Shown: positions 1 through 7,279 of the stretch, piece by piece
How the letters are laid out: each line of letters starts with the position of its first letter
Position numbering within the stretch: the first letter of the stretch is position 1
Source: UBA6168 sp964508135
GTDB taxonomy: Bacteria > Bacteroidota > Bacteroidia > Chitinophagales > Saprospiraceae
Reading direction: 5' to 3'
Length of the DNA stretch: 64,000 nucleotides
Assembly (NCBI GenBank): GCA_964508135.1
Contig: CAZDSU010000001.1
Span: forward strand, 1-64,000
Made by a program: the position numbers and the translations under genes
The notes under the pieces: generated by a model
Seen by the model: only the letters and a program-made list of their open reading frames with translations
What the model was told of the DNA's origin: nothing
Database searches by the model: none

Positions 1-88
1 ATTGAGTTATTGGGATATTCAATCCCCGTTATTTCAATCATTCCGGCCACAAATTACGGGCTTGTTTTTTTTATACCCGAAAAGAATA

Positions 89-120
89 TTTGACACGGAT
101 TTTAGCCCGAATTACTTTTG
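89..120 (+). promoter_or_regulatory. Bacteroidota-type promoter for the HHH gene
   Basis: TTTG at 89-92, a 20-nt spacer and TACTTTTG at 113-120 match the Bacteroidota -33/-7 consensus TTTG-N19/20-TAnnTTTG. Transcription would start near 127. The upstream in-frame TTG at 118 therefore lies inside the promoter, and the ATG at 181 is the better start. Confidence 0.65.
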
Positions 121-180
121 TTTAAGGGGCTGAAGCACCCGTCTATTTCCAGAGAAAACTACACAAAACCTAGGCAGCCA

Positions 181-1164
181 ATGAAAACTTACTCCCTCCA
201 AGAGTACTTCTACTACACCCGTTTGGAACGCAATGCAGGCATCATGCTCTGCGTACTTTGTGGTGTGGTGTACGCCCTTCCGCTATTTTATCCCCTTTTT
301 TCACCGCCTGCTGGTAAAACAGATTTCTCGGAGGCGCAGCGTATGGCCGCAGCCTTTACGCCCAACTCATCTCCTGGGGAAGCTGAAACGCCCTACGTTG
401 CTTTCCGGGGTCGTGAAAACACCAGCCCACGGCAGCAAGTGGAGACCTTCGCCTTCGACCCAAATACTGCCTCCAAGGACGACCTGATGCGCCTCGGCCT
501 CTCCTCCCGCACGGCTCAAACCATCCTCAACTACCGGGCGAAGGGCGGTCATTTTTACAAAAAGGAAGACCTGAAACGCATGTACACCATCCGCCCGGAA
601 GATTACGAGCGGCTGGAGGCGTACGTGCAGATTCCGCCACGACAGGGCAATGGCAGGTATGAGGATTTTTCAAAAAAGACGGATAATCTAGGTGCTGTAG
701 CGGCGACAAGCTTCGAGGAAAAACCATTTGCTCCGCAAAATTTCACCAAGAAAACGGCCACAGCCACGGTGGACATCAATGCCGCCACTGCCGAGGACTG
801 GCAGCAAATCAGAGGCATCGGGCCGGGGTGGGCCAAGCGCATCGTTAATTTTCGGGAGAAGCTCGGTGGTTTTACTGCGCCACAGCAGGTGGCCGAAACT
901 TATGGTTTGCCGGACAGCGTTTTTCAGAAAATGCTGCCGCAAATGCAGGTCGGCACACCCGTTTTTCGAAGGATAAAAATCAACGCTGCAACGCTGGACG
1001 AACTGAAAAAGCACCCGTACCTGAGCAGTTTTCAAGCCACCATCTTGTTCAATTACAGAAACCAGCACGGAAGCTACACCGACTTTGCCAGTGTTAAAAA
1101 AGTGAAGGCGGGCTTCACAGACGATGATTGGCGGCGGTTGGAGCCGTATTTTTCTTTTGATTAA
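181..1164 (+). CDS. Helix-hairpin-helix (ComEA-like) DNA-binding protein
   Basis: A 327-residue protein starting at the ATG at 181. It has a short N-terminal region, one hydrophobic membrane segment (about residues 22-40), a low-complexity linker and three helix-hairpin-helix units. The units carry the motifs FDPNTASKDDLMRLGLS, VDINAATAEDWQQIRGIGPGWAKRIVNFRE and INAATLDELKKHPYLSSFQA, each of the ComEA type 'iNiNtA..eeL..lpGIg...A..Ii.yR'. HHH units bind DNA backbone without sequence preference, so an inner-membrane-anchored DNA-binding role, for example in DNA uptake, is plausible but not shown. It converges on trpA with a 4-bp overlap. The family is clear; the role is inferred. Confidence 0.8.
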   Translation: MKTYSLQEYFYYTRLERNAGIMLCVLCGVVYALPLFYPLFSPPAGKTDFSEAQRMAAAFTPNSSPGEAETPYVAFRGRENTSPRQQVETFAFDPNTASKDDLMRLGLSSRTAQTILNYRAKGGHFYKKEDLKRMYTIRPEDYERLEAYVQIPPRQGNGRYEDFSKKTDNLGAVAATSFEEKPFAPQNFTKKTATATVDINAATAEDWQQIRGIGPGWAKRIVNFREKLGGFTAPQQVAETYGLPDSVFQKMLPQMQVGTPVFRRIKINAATLDELKKHPYLSSFQATILFNYRNQHGSYTDFASVKKVKAGFTDDDWRRLEPYFSFD

Positions 1165-1934
1165 ACAGCGGACAAACCTTTGATTTTCATGACAAACTCC
1201 CCCGCCGACATCCCTGCCTCCTGCGCTCGAATGAACGCACTGCCCACCACCCCGCCGTTCAGGTATTGGCAAACGGTTTCAAAGGTTTTATTGTCAGAAA
1301 TACCGAAGCCAACCAACACAGGGTTTTTCAGCTTCAACTTCGCAATGCGTTGAAAATAAGCCACTTGCGCCTCACCAAAGCCCCCCGCACCGCCCGTCGT
1401 CGAAGCCGTCGAAACGGCGTACAAAAATCCCCGGCTCGCCCCGTCCAGTTCCCGAATGCGCTCGTCGCTGGTCTGCGGCGTGACGAGGAATATGGGGCAG
1501 AGGTCGTTTTTTTCGAAAAACGGGCGGTAGTTTTTTTCATAAAACGCCAGCGGCAGGTCGGGCAGGATGACGCCGTCAACGCCCACTTCGTGGCATTTTT
1601 CACAGAACCGCTCCACACCGAATTGCAGCACGGGGTTCAGGTAGCCCATCAGCACCAGCGGCATTTGTGACTCCGAGCGAATGCCTTCGAGTTGGCCAAA
1701 AAGCTTTTCCAGCGACATCCCATTTTCCAATGCCGCATGGCTGCTCGCCTGGATGGTCGGCCCATCGGCCAGCGGGTCGCTGAACGGAATGCCCACCTCC
1801 ACGAGGTCTGCCCCAGCGGCATCGAGGTCAAGGATGGTCTGGCGGGTGCCGTCGGGTGTGGGGTAGCCGGCGGTGAAATACACCGACAAGATATTGCGGT
1901 TTTTATGCTGGAAAAATTGTTCTAAGCGGTTCAT
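1161..1934 (-). CDS. trpA: Tryptophan synthase alpha chain
   Basis: A 257-residue protein that cleaves indole-3-glycerol phosphate to indole and glyceraldehyde 3-phosphate, and passes indole to TrpB. The motif LVEVGIPFSDPLADGP carries the catalytic Glu and is the TrpA signature. The phosphate-binding C-terminal loop VGFGISD and GGVVGSAFI are also present. Length is normal for a full TIM barrel. It is the last gene of the trp operon, 24 nt after the small membrane-protein gene that, with two others, separates it from trpB. Confidence 0.97.
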   Translation of the reverse strand: MNRLEQFFQHKNRNILSVYFTAGYPTPDGTRQTILDLDAAGADLVEVGIPFSDPLADGPTIQASSHAALENGMSLEKLFGQLEGIRSESQMPLVLMGYLNPVLQFGVERFCEKCHEVGVDGVILPDLPLAFYEKNYRPFFEKNDLCPIFLVTPQTSDERIRELDGASRGFLYAVSTASTTGGAGGFGEAQVAYFQRIAKLKLKNPVLVGFGISDNKTFETVCQYLNGGVVGSAFIRAQEAGMSAGEFVMKIKGLSAV

Positions 1935-1958
1935 TATGAAGCTTTTGCGAAAATGGCG

Positions 1959-2333
1959 TTAGACTTGAATCCCACCACCCATGAGCCTTTCTACCTCATC
2001 TTTCAGCTTGTTGCACTTGGGCAAATAATAAAAATAGGAGGCTGCCAAACCCAATAGGATTCCAATGAGGAAGAAATAGGGGATACGGAAAAAGCGCAAG
2101 GTGAAAATCAGTGCAATGGAGAAAATGGCTTGTGCGCCATTGCCAATTGGTGCCCACATCGGTACGACTTCTTGACCGTTCACGGTCCGTCGGATTTTAA
2201 CCCGTACGTAATCGTCTTTTTTCACAATCAGCTCGCCCTGCTTCTCATAAACCTGCGTCAGGCCGCCCTTCATCAAGTTCTTGCGGATTTCATCGAAACT
2301 GTATTCAGGTGCGTCAAGTATTGTGTTTGACAT
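1959..2333 (-). CDS. Small two-segment membrane protein, unknown function
   Basis: A 124-residue protein. Its N-terminal ~70 residues are polar and charged (DEIRKNLMKGGLTQVYEKQGE). Two adjacent hydrophobic stretches, about residues 69-83 and 87-104, form a membrane hairpin, followed by a charged tail (NKLKDEVERLMGGG). It lies in the trp operon between the XRE-type gene (20-nt gap) and trpA (24-nt gap), so it is almost certainly co-transcribed. I do not recognise a family and no link to tryptophan synthesis is visible. Confidence 0.75.
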   Translation of the reverse strand: MSNTILDAPEYSFDEIRKNLMKGGLTQVYEKQGELIVKKDDYVRVKIRRTVNGQEVVPMWAPIGNGAQAIFSIALIFTLRFFRIPYFFLIGILLGLAASYFYYLPKCNKLKDEVERLMGGGIQV

Positions 2334-2353
2334 TGGAGATTGAGTCTATTTTT

Positions 2354-2848
2354 TCAGATAGCCCTGGCAAGTAGTTCCTTCCTACTGAGCGTTGGCCCAA
2401 GCAGGCTTTTGCTTTTGCGCAGCAGGTCAAGTTCGTTTTTGCTTTGCACACTGAGCCAGAGGGTGGCGGAGATGTCGAAAATTTGCTCCAGTTTAAGTGC
2501 GAATTCCGGGCTGATGCGACGACGGCCCTTGAGCATGGCGCTAAGGTTGGAGTCTTCGATGCCGATGTAGGCGGCAAAGTCTTTTTTCTTGATTTCGAGG
2601 GCTTCGATGCACTCGGAGAGGAGGTTGGGGATGTCGTTGGAAAGTGGCAAAGCCTCGTTTCGAAGATAGCATCCCATTCGAAAACGGAGGTCTCTCAGCT
2701 TTGTGTCAGTTCGTTCCTCTTTACTCCTATTCTGCGAGTGCTGCTGGATAGTCCCTAAAAAGGCCTTCCAATCCTTGCTATTCAGGTCAACGTGACCAGT
2801 GCCCGCACCTTGAATGCCGCCTTCATTGACAAATTTTGTTTTTTTCAT
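2354..2848 (-). CDS. XRE/HigA-like helix-turn-helix protein, putative antitoxin
   Basis: A 164-residue protein. Its C-terminal half holds an XRE-type HTH (LLSECIEALEIKKKDFAAYIGI, then EDSNLSAMLKGRRRISPEFALKLEQIF) followed by the stretch LWLSVQSKNELDLLRK. That layout resembles the HigA-type antitoxin pattern 'pelAlrLe..fg.sa.~W..lQ..yDL'. The N-terminal ~75 residues are polar and unassigned. It starts 1 nt after the stop of the GNAT-like gene, the toxin-first order seen in HigBA. An antitoxin/repressor role is inferred from fold and gene pairing. It is unusual in being embedded between trpB and trpA. Confidence 0.72.
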   Translation of the reverse strand: MKKTKFVNEGGIQGAGTGHVDLNSKDWKAFLGTIQQHSQNRSKEERTDTKLRDLRFRMGCYLRNEALPLSNDIPNLLSECIEALEIKKKDFAAYIGIEDSNLSAMLKGRRRISPEFALKLEQIFDISATLWLSVQSKNELDLLRKSKSLLGPTLSRKELLARAI

Positions 2849-2849
2849 T

Positions 2850-3350
2850 TTAATCGTTTTCTGAGCTTTGCAGAAAAAGCTCCATTAATTTGATTCCTGC
2901 TGCTGGACTAAAGAACATTCGCTGCCCCATCGCCCATGTCGCACCATATTTCTTTTGGTACATTTCTATCAAAACGTTCTTGCTTTCAAAGGAAAGATAA
3001 CCGTCAGAAGGCGGCTTGCCAATTTCCTTGCTCAATTTGCAGGCATATGTCAAAAGACACCCAGCAACAAAATCGAGCTGACCTTTTGAGCCGTAATTCT
3101 TAGGCGCTACTTCTAAGCAGTCCATATAGAGCATGCCACCATCCTGCAAGGTCAGCATCAGCATCCCCTCCACTTTTTGCGCCGAATTTTCAAGTGTGAG
3201 TTTAAAAAAAGTCGCACCTGATTTTTTGCCCAGCTCCCGCCAATTGAACTGCCACCCATCCTTCTTCAAAGGCATATCAGCAAGGCCGGCAGCCTTAATT
3301 TCTGCCGCTACGAGATTGCCAGTTTGGGTGTTTTTCACTTGGACTTTCAT
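2850..3350 (-). CDS. GNAT-like protein, putative toxin partner of the XRE gene
   Basis: A 166-residue protein. Central and C-terminal pattern fits an acetyltransferase (GNAT) fold: a beta-rich section (VEGMLMLTLQDGGMLYMDCLEVAPKNYG), a helix in the acetyl-CoA region (LDFVAGCLLTYACKLSKEIG), a strand (DGYLSFES) and the terminal 'MYQKKYGATW' segment like the 'fYek.GF' end of GNATs. The canonical R/QxxGxG/A pyrophosphate loop is poor (NYGSKGQL), so activity is uncertain. It is the first of three non-trp genes after trpB (41-nt gap). Pairing with an XRE protein suggests a toxin-antitoxin module, by inference only. Confidence 0.55.
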   Translation of the reverse strand: MKVQVKNTQTGNLVAAEIKAAGLADMPLKKDGWQFNWRELGKKSGATFFKLTLENSAQKVEGMLMLTLQDGGMLYMDCLEVAPKNYGSKGQLDFVAGCLLTYACKLSKEIGKPPSDGYLSFESKNVLIEMYQKKYGATWAMGQRMFFSPAAGIKLMELFLQSSEND

Positions 3351-3391
3351 GTTGCAATTTTACGAAAAATTATCAAGAATTGATAATTTTT

Positions 3392-4615
3392 TTAAGGTAA
3401 AAACTTCGTGTAAGTGCTGAGGTCTTTATCCCCCCTTCCCGACAAACACAGCACCACAACATCCTCCTTTTCAAACATGATTTTCTCAAAAACCGCCAGT
3501 GCATGTGCCGATTCCAGCGCCGGAATGATGCCCTCCAGCCTCGCCAATTGGAAGGCCGCCGCCAGTGCCTCCTCGTCCGTCACCGGCACGAAGCTCGCCC
3601 TGCCACTCGCCGCCAATTGCGCATGGAGCGGCCCCACGCCGGGGTAGTCCAGCCCCGCCGAGATGGAGTACGGCTCCGTGACCTGCCCATCCCCGTTCTG
3701 AATCAACATGCTCAAGCTGCCGTGCAGGATGCCGGGTTTGCCGAGGGCGATGGTCGCCGCCGTCTCGCCCGTGTGAACGCCGTGGCCCGCCGCCTCCGAG
3801 CCGATGAGCCGCACCGATTTTTCTTCGATAAAATGGTAGAACGCCCCCGCTGCATTGCTCCCACCGCCCACGCAGGCAATGACCGCTGTTGGATTCGCAA
3901 CGCCCTCTTTTTCAAGCAGTTGCGCCCGGATTTCCTCGCTGATGACCGACTGTAAACGGGCCACGAGGTCGGGGTACGGGTGCGGCCCCACGACCGAGCC
4001 GATGATGTAGTGCGTGTCAACGGGGTTGCAAATCCAGTCCCGAATGGCCTCGTTGGTGGCGTCCTTGAGGGTCTGGTTGCCGCTCAGGGCCGGCACGACC
4101 GTAGCGCCGAGCATCCGCATCCTGGCCACGTTGGGCGCTTGCCGCTCGATGTCGAGTGCGCCCATGTACACGATGCACTCCAGCCCCATCAGTGCGCAGA
4201 CCGTGGCCGTGGCCACACCGTGCTGCCCCGCCCCGGTCTCGGCGATGATACGTCGCTTACCCAGCCGTTGCGCCAGCAAAATCTGTCCAATGGTGTTGTT
4301 GATTTTGTGTGCACCGGTGTGGCAGAGGTCTTCCCGTTTGAGGTAAATCTTCGTGCCATACCGCTCGGAAAGCCGCTTGGCATGGTAGAGCGGCGTGGCT
4401 CGGCCAGCATAGTCCTTCAGCAGCGCCCGAAACTCCGTTTGAAACTCTGTCGACTCGATAATGTCGAGGTAGCAGTTGCGGAGTTCCTCCACGTTGGGGT
4501 ACAGCATTTCGGGGATGAACGCACCTCCGAACTGGCCGTAGAAGCCGTCGGGGTCGGGGGTTTTTAGACCTGACAGGTTTTTAAAACCTGTCAGGTCTGT
4601 CGTTGAATAGCTCAT
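3392..4615 (-). CDS. trpB: Tryptophan synthase beta chain
   Basis: A 407-residue PLP enzyme that condenses indole with L-serine. PLP-lysine motif KREDLCHTGAHKINN, ETGAGQHGVATAT and the phosphate-binding CVGGGSNAAG are all present. The N-terminus is odd. Between MSYST and the family start PDPDGFYGQFGGAFIPEML lies an extra segment, TDLTGFKNLSGLKT, encoded by a perfect palindrome at 4566-4598. The start codon lies inside the 3' end of trpF (35-nt overlap), and the overlap consists largely of this palindrome. The rest is normal, so the enzyme is probably active. Confidence 0.97.
   Translation of the reverse strand: MSYSTTDLTGFKNLSGLKTPDPDGFYGQFGGAFIPEMLYPNVEELRNCYLDIIESTEFQTEFRALLKDYAGRATPLYHAKRLSERYGTKIYLKREDLCHTGAHKINNTIGQILLAQRLGKRRIIAETGAGQHGVATATVCALMGLECIVYMGALDIERQAPNVARMRMLGATVVPALSGNQTLKDATNEAIRDWICNPVDTHYIIGSVVGPHPYPDLVARLQSVISEEIRAQLLEKEGVANPTAVIACVGGGSNAAGAFYHFIEEKSVRLIGSEAAGHGVHTGETAATIALGKPGILHGSLSMLIQNGDGQVTEPYSISAGLDYPGVGPLHAQLAASGRASFVPVTDEEALAAAFQLARLEGIIPALESAHALAVFEKIMFEKEDVVVLCLSGRGDKDLSTYTKFLP
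4566..4598. repeat. Perfect palindrome spanning trpF stop and trpB 5' coding region
   Basis: Two 16-nt arms around one central base: AGACCTGACAGGTTTT, then T, then the reverse complement. It is translated in two frames. On trpF it supplies the last residues (DRPDRF) and the TAA stop at 4581-4583. On trpB it supplies an N-terminal extension absent from the family. This looks like insertion of a mobile palindrome at the trpF/trpB junction. Confidence 0.9.
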
Positions 4616-5309
4616 GCTTGAATTTTTTTATCAGTTCAAAATCTTTCAGGCCGGGTTCGATTTCGAAGCGGGAGTTGATGTCAATTATTTCAAGGCTGCC
4701 CCTGACTTTGCCCCTGACCCCTAAAGGGGAACCTAAAATGGGAAGTCCCAAGCTAAGATTCAACAGCTTTTGGAGTTCCGACGACTTAAAATCAGTGGGT
4801 TCCCCTTTAGGGGTCAGGGGCAGCCCGATGCCACCGCTCAGCACAAACGGCACTTCGCCCTCGTATTTCTCCAAAAGCCCCCAATCAAACGCCACGCCGT
4901 TGCCGCCCCGGTTTTTGCCTTTTGTGTCAAACAAAAACTTGTCGCAAGTGCCCACGTAGGCCTCCGTTTTTTCAAAATCAAAATGCTCGTCCACGCCAAA
5001 GGCTTTCCAGACTTCAAATCCGCTCATTTTCAGCAACTTGCAAATGTCTGGCGACTCCTCGCCGTGCAATTGAACGACTTGCAAATCAAGCGCTGCCGCA
5101 ATTTTTTTCACCACCCCCACCTCCTCGTTCACGAACACACCGACTTTTTTCGTCGGGCCGGTCAGTTCCTTAACCCAATCCAAATCGGCCACTTCGCCCA
5201 CGTAGCGGGGGCTTTTTTTGTAAAAAATGAACCCGAGGTAGTCCGGCTCCAGCGACAGGAGTTGGTGGACGTTGGCGGGGTGCTTTAGGCCGCAGATTTT
5301 TAGTTTCAT
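4581..5309 (-). CDS. trpF: Phosphoribosylanthranilate isomerase with a repeat-encoded insertion
   Basis: A 242-residue protein starting at the ATG at 5309 (MKLKICGLKHPANV). It performs the Amadori rearrangement PRA to CdRP. Motifs: KICGLKHP (catalytic Cys), YLGFIFYKKSPRYV, VQLHGEESPDIC, FLFDTKGKNRGGNG (catalytic Asp), and VLSGGIG with the late DINSRFEIEPGLKD. Between the last two lies an insertion of about 40 residues (163-205) encoded by the inverted repeat at 4694-4821. Without it the length matches the usual ~205 residues. The last residues and the stop come from the palindrome at 4566-4598. The insertion sits next to the phosphate-binding loop, so activity is likely but unproven. Confidence 0.93.
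   Translation of the reverse strand: MKLKICGLKHPANVHQLLSLEPDYLGFIFYKKSPRYVGEVADLDWVKELTGPTKKVGVFVNEEVGVVKKIAAALDLQVVQLHGEESPDICKLLKMSGFEVWKAFGVDEHFDFEKTEAYVGTCDKFLFDTKGKNRGGNGVAFDWGLLEKYEGEVPFVLSGGIGLPLTPKGEPTDFKSSELQKLLNLSLGLPILGSPLGVRGKVRGSLEIIDINSRFEIEPGLKDFELIKKFKHELFNDRPDRF
4694..4821. repeat. Inverted-repeat element inside trpF
   Basis: Perfect 24-nt arms at 4710-4733 and 4798-4821 surround a 64-nt spacer. The core is CCCCTAAAGGGG, itself palindromic. A partial second copy of the outer arm (GCTGCCCCTGAC) lies at 4695-4706. The element length keeps the trpF frame and encodes PLTPKGEP on one arm and SPLGVRGK on the other. The sequence is GC-biased and unlike the surrounding codons. Confidence 0.9.
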
Positions 5310-5310
5310 G

Positions 5311-5400
5311 TTGATAAAGTTGATGGGGGTTGATAAGGGTTGATGGGAGCGTCGTCGTGAGGGAATATCAACCCTTATCAACTTTATCAACCTTTATCAA
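5311..5400. repeat. Imperfect inverted repeat at the trpC/trpF junction
   Basis: Arms at 5311-5344 and 5367-5400 are made of GTTGATAA-type units in opposite orientation, with at least 16 identical terminal positions. One arm overlaps the 3' end of trpC and encodes its last residues (LIKVDKVDKG). The other ends 1 nt before the trpF ATG at 5309. Confidence 0.75.
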
Positions 5401-6174
5401 CTGATTGACAAAATCCCGACACGCCTCCCCTGGCCGCTCCATTTTCATAAAACTTTCCCCAATCAAAAACCCCTGAAACCCCGCCGCCCGCAGCTCCAGC
5501 ACCGTCGCCGGTTCGCTCAGGCCAGACTCGCTGACCTTCACAAACTCGTCGGGAATATGCGGCGCAAGTTCCATCGAGCGGCGCACGTCCACGCTGAAAT
5601 CGGCGAGGTTGCGGTTGTTCACCCCGACAGCGTCCACGGTGTCGCAGATATGGCCAAGCTCGTTGGCTTTATGGATTTCGAGCAAGGTTTCGAGGCCGAG
5701 CGAGCGGGCGAAGCTGCTGAGTTGGCGCACCTCCGCTGGCGTCAGCACGGCGGCGATGAGCAGGATGGCGTCGGCACCGATGGCCCTGGCTTCCAGGATT
5801 TGGTACTCGCCGATGGTGAAGTCTTTGCGCAAAATCGGCATCTCATTCAACCCACGGGCGATGGTCAGGTCTTCGTTTTTGCCACCGAAAAATTGCTCGT
5901 CGGTGAGCACGGAGAGCGCCGAAGCACCCGCCCGCACATAGCCCGTTGTCACTTCCTCCACTGTCACGTTGGCGTTGATGATGCCCTTCGAGGGGGAGCG
6001 CCGCTTGTGCTCCGCAATGATGCCCGCCATGTCCGGCCTGCGTAGGGCGGCGGTCAGGCTGAGGGTTGGGCGGTTGAACAAGGGGCTTTTGACCAATTCG
6101 CTGACAGGAACTTGGGCTTGTCGCTCAGCTACCTCCTTTTTTTTGTGGGCAATTATTTTTTGTAAAACATTCAT
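5368..6174 (-). CDS. trpC: Indole-3-glycerol-phosphate synthase
   Basis: A 268-residue TIM-barrel enzyme closing the indole ring from CdRP. Seen: IIAEHKRRSPSKG with the catalytic Lys, SVLTDEQFFGG, PILRKDFTIGEYQI, AVGVNNRNLADFSVD and VSESGLSEPATV, all TrpC signatures. The ATG at 6174 (MNVLQKIIAHKKKEVA) is preferred over a TTG two codons upstream. It follows trpD by 10 nt. The C-terminal LIKVDKVDKG comes from the inverted repeat at 5311-5400 and is not family-conserved. Confidence 0.96.
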   Translation of the reverse strand: MNVLQKIIAHKKKEVAERQAQVPVSELVKSPLFNRPTLSLTAALRRPDMAGIIAEHKRRSPSKGIINANVTVEEVTTGYVRAGASALSVLTDEQFFGGKNEDLTIARGLNEMPILRKDFTIGEYQILEARAIGADAILLIAAVLTPAEVRQLSSFARSLGLETLLEIHKANELGHICDTVDAVGVNNRNLADFSVDVRRSMELAPHIPDEFVKVSESGLSEPATVLELRAAGFQGFLIGESFMKMERPGEACRDFVNQLIKVDKVDKG

Positions 6175-6184
6175 TGTCAAATAT

Positions 6185-7177
6185 TTACTGCAACGAAATC
6201 AATTTTTTCAACGCCCCCAATGCCCGCCCGCTCACGATACTTTCGTTCGCTTGCGCAATGCAGTCCCCCAGCGTCGTTTCCGGCGAAAGGCATTGCAGCG
6301 CCAGCGCCGAGTTGGCCACCACAACCCGGTGCTGGGCGGGCGTTCCCTTGTTTTCCAAGACGTTGATGAAAATGTGCTTGGCTTCCTCCACCGTGTCGCC
6401 GCCGAAAAGCTCGGCCTCGGTCACTTCGCCTCCAAAATCGGCAGGGGTGAACGTCGCCTCGCCTCGGTTGCTGACGGACTTGGCGGGGGCTGTCAGGGAA
6501 AGCTCATCGTAGCCGCCCATCGTGTGGATAATATCAAATGACCTGCCGCTGGGTGATTGCAACAGGTATCCGTAGATTCTTTGAAGTTCAAGGCTAAAAA
6601 CCCCCGTCAGTTGGCAATCGGGCCGAGCGGGATTCACCAGCGGGCCGAGCATGTTGAAAAAGGTCTTGATGCCGAGCGCCTTCCGCACCGGGCCGACGTT
6701 TTTCAGCGCCGGGTGGAACATCGGGGCGTGCAGGAAGCAGATGCCCGCCTCGTCGAGTTCATGGCGGAGGGCGTCGCCGTCGTTCTTGAAACGGTAGCCG
6801 AGCGATTCCAGCACGTTGGAGGAACCGCAGACCGACGACACGCCGTAGTTGCCGTGCTTGACCACCCGGCCACCCGCCCCTGCCACCACGAAGCTGGCGA
6901 GGGTCGAGATGTTGAAGGTGTTCTTGCCATCGCCGCCCGTGCCGCAGAGGTCAATCGTCTGGTAATCAGTCACTTCGAGTGGGATACAGAGGTCGAGCAG
7001 GGCTTGCCGGAAGCCGTCGAGTTCCTCCACGCTGATGCTCCGCATGAGATAGACCGTGAGGAATGCGGCGATTTGCGCCTCGTTCACCTCGCCACGGGTG
7101 ATTTCCGTGAGGGTCTCGTAGGCTTCCTCACGGGACAGTTTTTGGTGCTCGAAGAGCTTGTTGAGGATTTTTTTCAT
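6185..7177 (-). CDS. trpD: Anthranilate phosphoribosyltransferase
   Basis: A 330-residue enzyme transferring phosphoribose from PRPP to anthranilate. The GTGGDGKNTFNIST PRPP loop, VVKHGNYGVSS and GPLVNPARP are diagnostic. I chose the ATG at 7177 (MKKILNKLFEHQKLSREEA). The longer frame would translate the arm of the inverted repeat at 7195-7279 and has no family support. It follows trpG after that 36-bp inverted repeat, and precedes trpC. Confidence 0.96.
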   Translation of the reverse strand: MKKILNKLFEHQKLSREEAYETLTEITRGEVNEAQIAAFLTVYLMRSISVEELDGFRQALLDLCIPLEVTDYQTIDLCGTGGDGKNTFNISTLASFVVAGAGGRVVKHGNYGVSSVCGSSNVLESLGYRFKNDGDALRHELDEAGICFLHAPMFHPALKNVGPVRKALGIKTFFNMLGPLVNPARPDCQLTGVFSLELQRIYGYLLQSPSGRSFDIIHTMGGYDELSLTAPAKSVSNRGEATFTPADFGGEVTEAELFGGDTVEEAKHIFINVLENKGTPAQHRVVVANSALALQCLSPETTLGDCIAQANESIVSGRALGALKKLISLQ

Positions 7178-7194
7178 TGAAATACAATTGATTT

Positions 7195-7279
7195 CTCTGT
7201 GTCCCTCCGTGTGTCTCTGTGCCTCCGTGTTGAGAAAAATTACACACGGAGGCACAGAGACACACGGAGGGACACAGAG
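7195..7279. repeat. 36-bp perfect inverted repeat between trpG and trpD
   Basis: Arms 7195-7230 and 7244-7279 are exact reverse complements with a 13-nt loop. The unit is built of GTGTCTCTGTG/CCTCCGTGT motifs. It begins directly after the trpG stop (7280-7282) and ends 17 nt before the trpD ATG. The transcript would form a very stable hairpin between two operon genes. It lacks a uridine run, so a terminator is unlikely. RNA processing or stability control is possible. Confidence 0.92.

Noticed and set aside
118..180. Longer N-terminus of the HHH protein from TTG 118
   Set aside because: The TTG lies inside the -7 element TACTTTTG. The ATG at 181 gives the expected start.
7195..7279. 36-bp hairpin as a terminator after trpG
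   Set aside because: No U-run follows on the transcribed strand, and trpD-A need readthrough.
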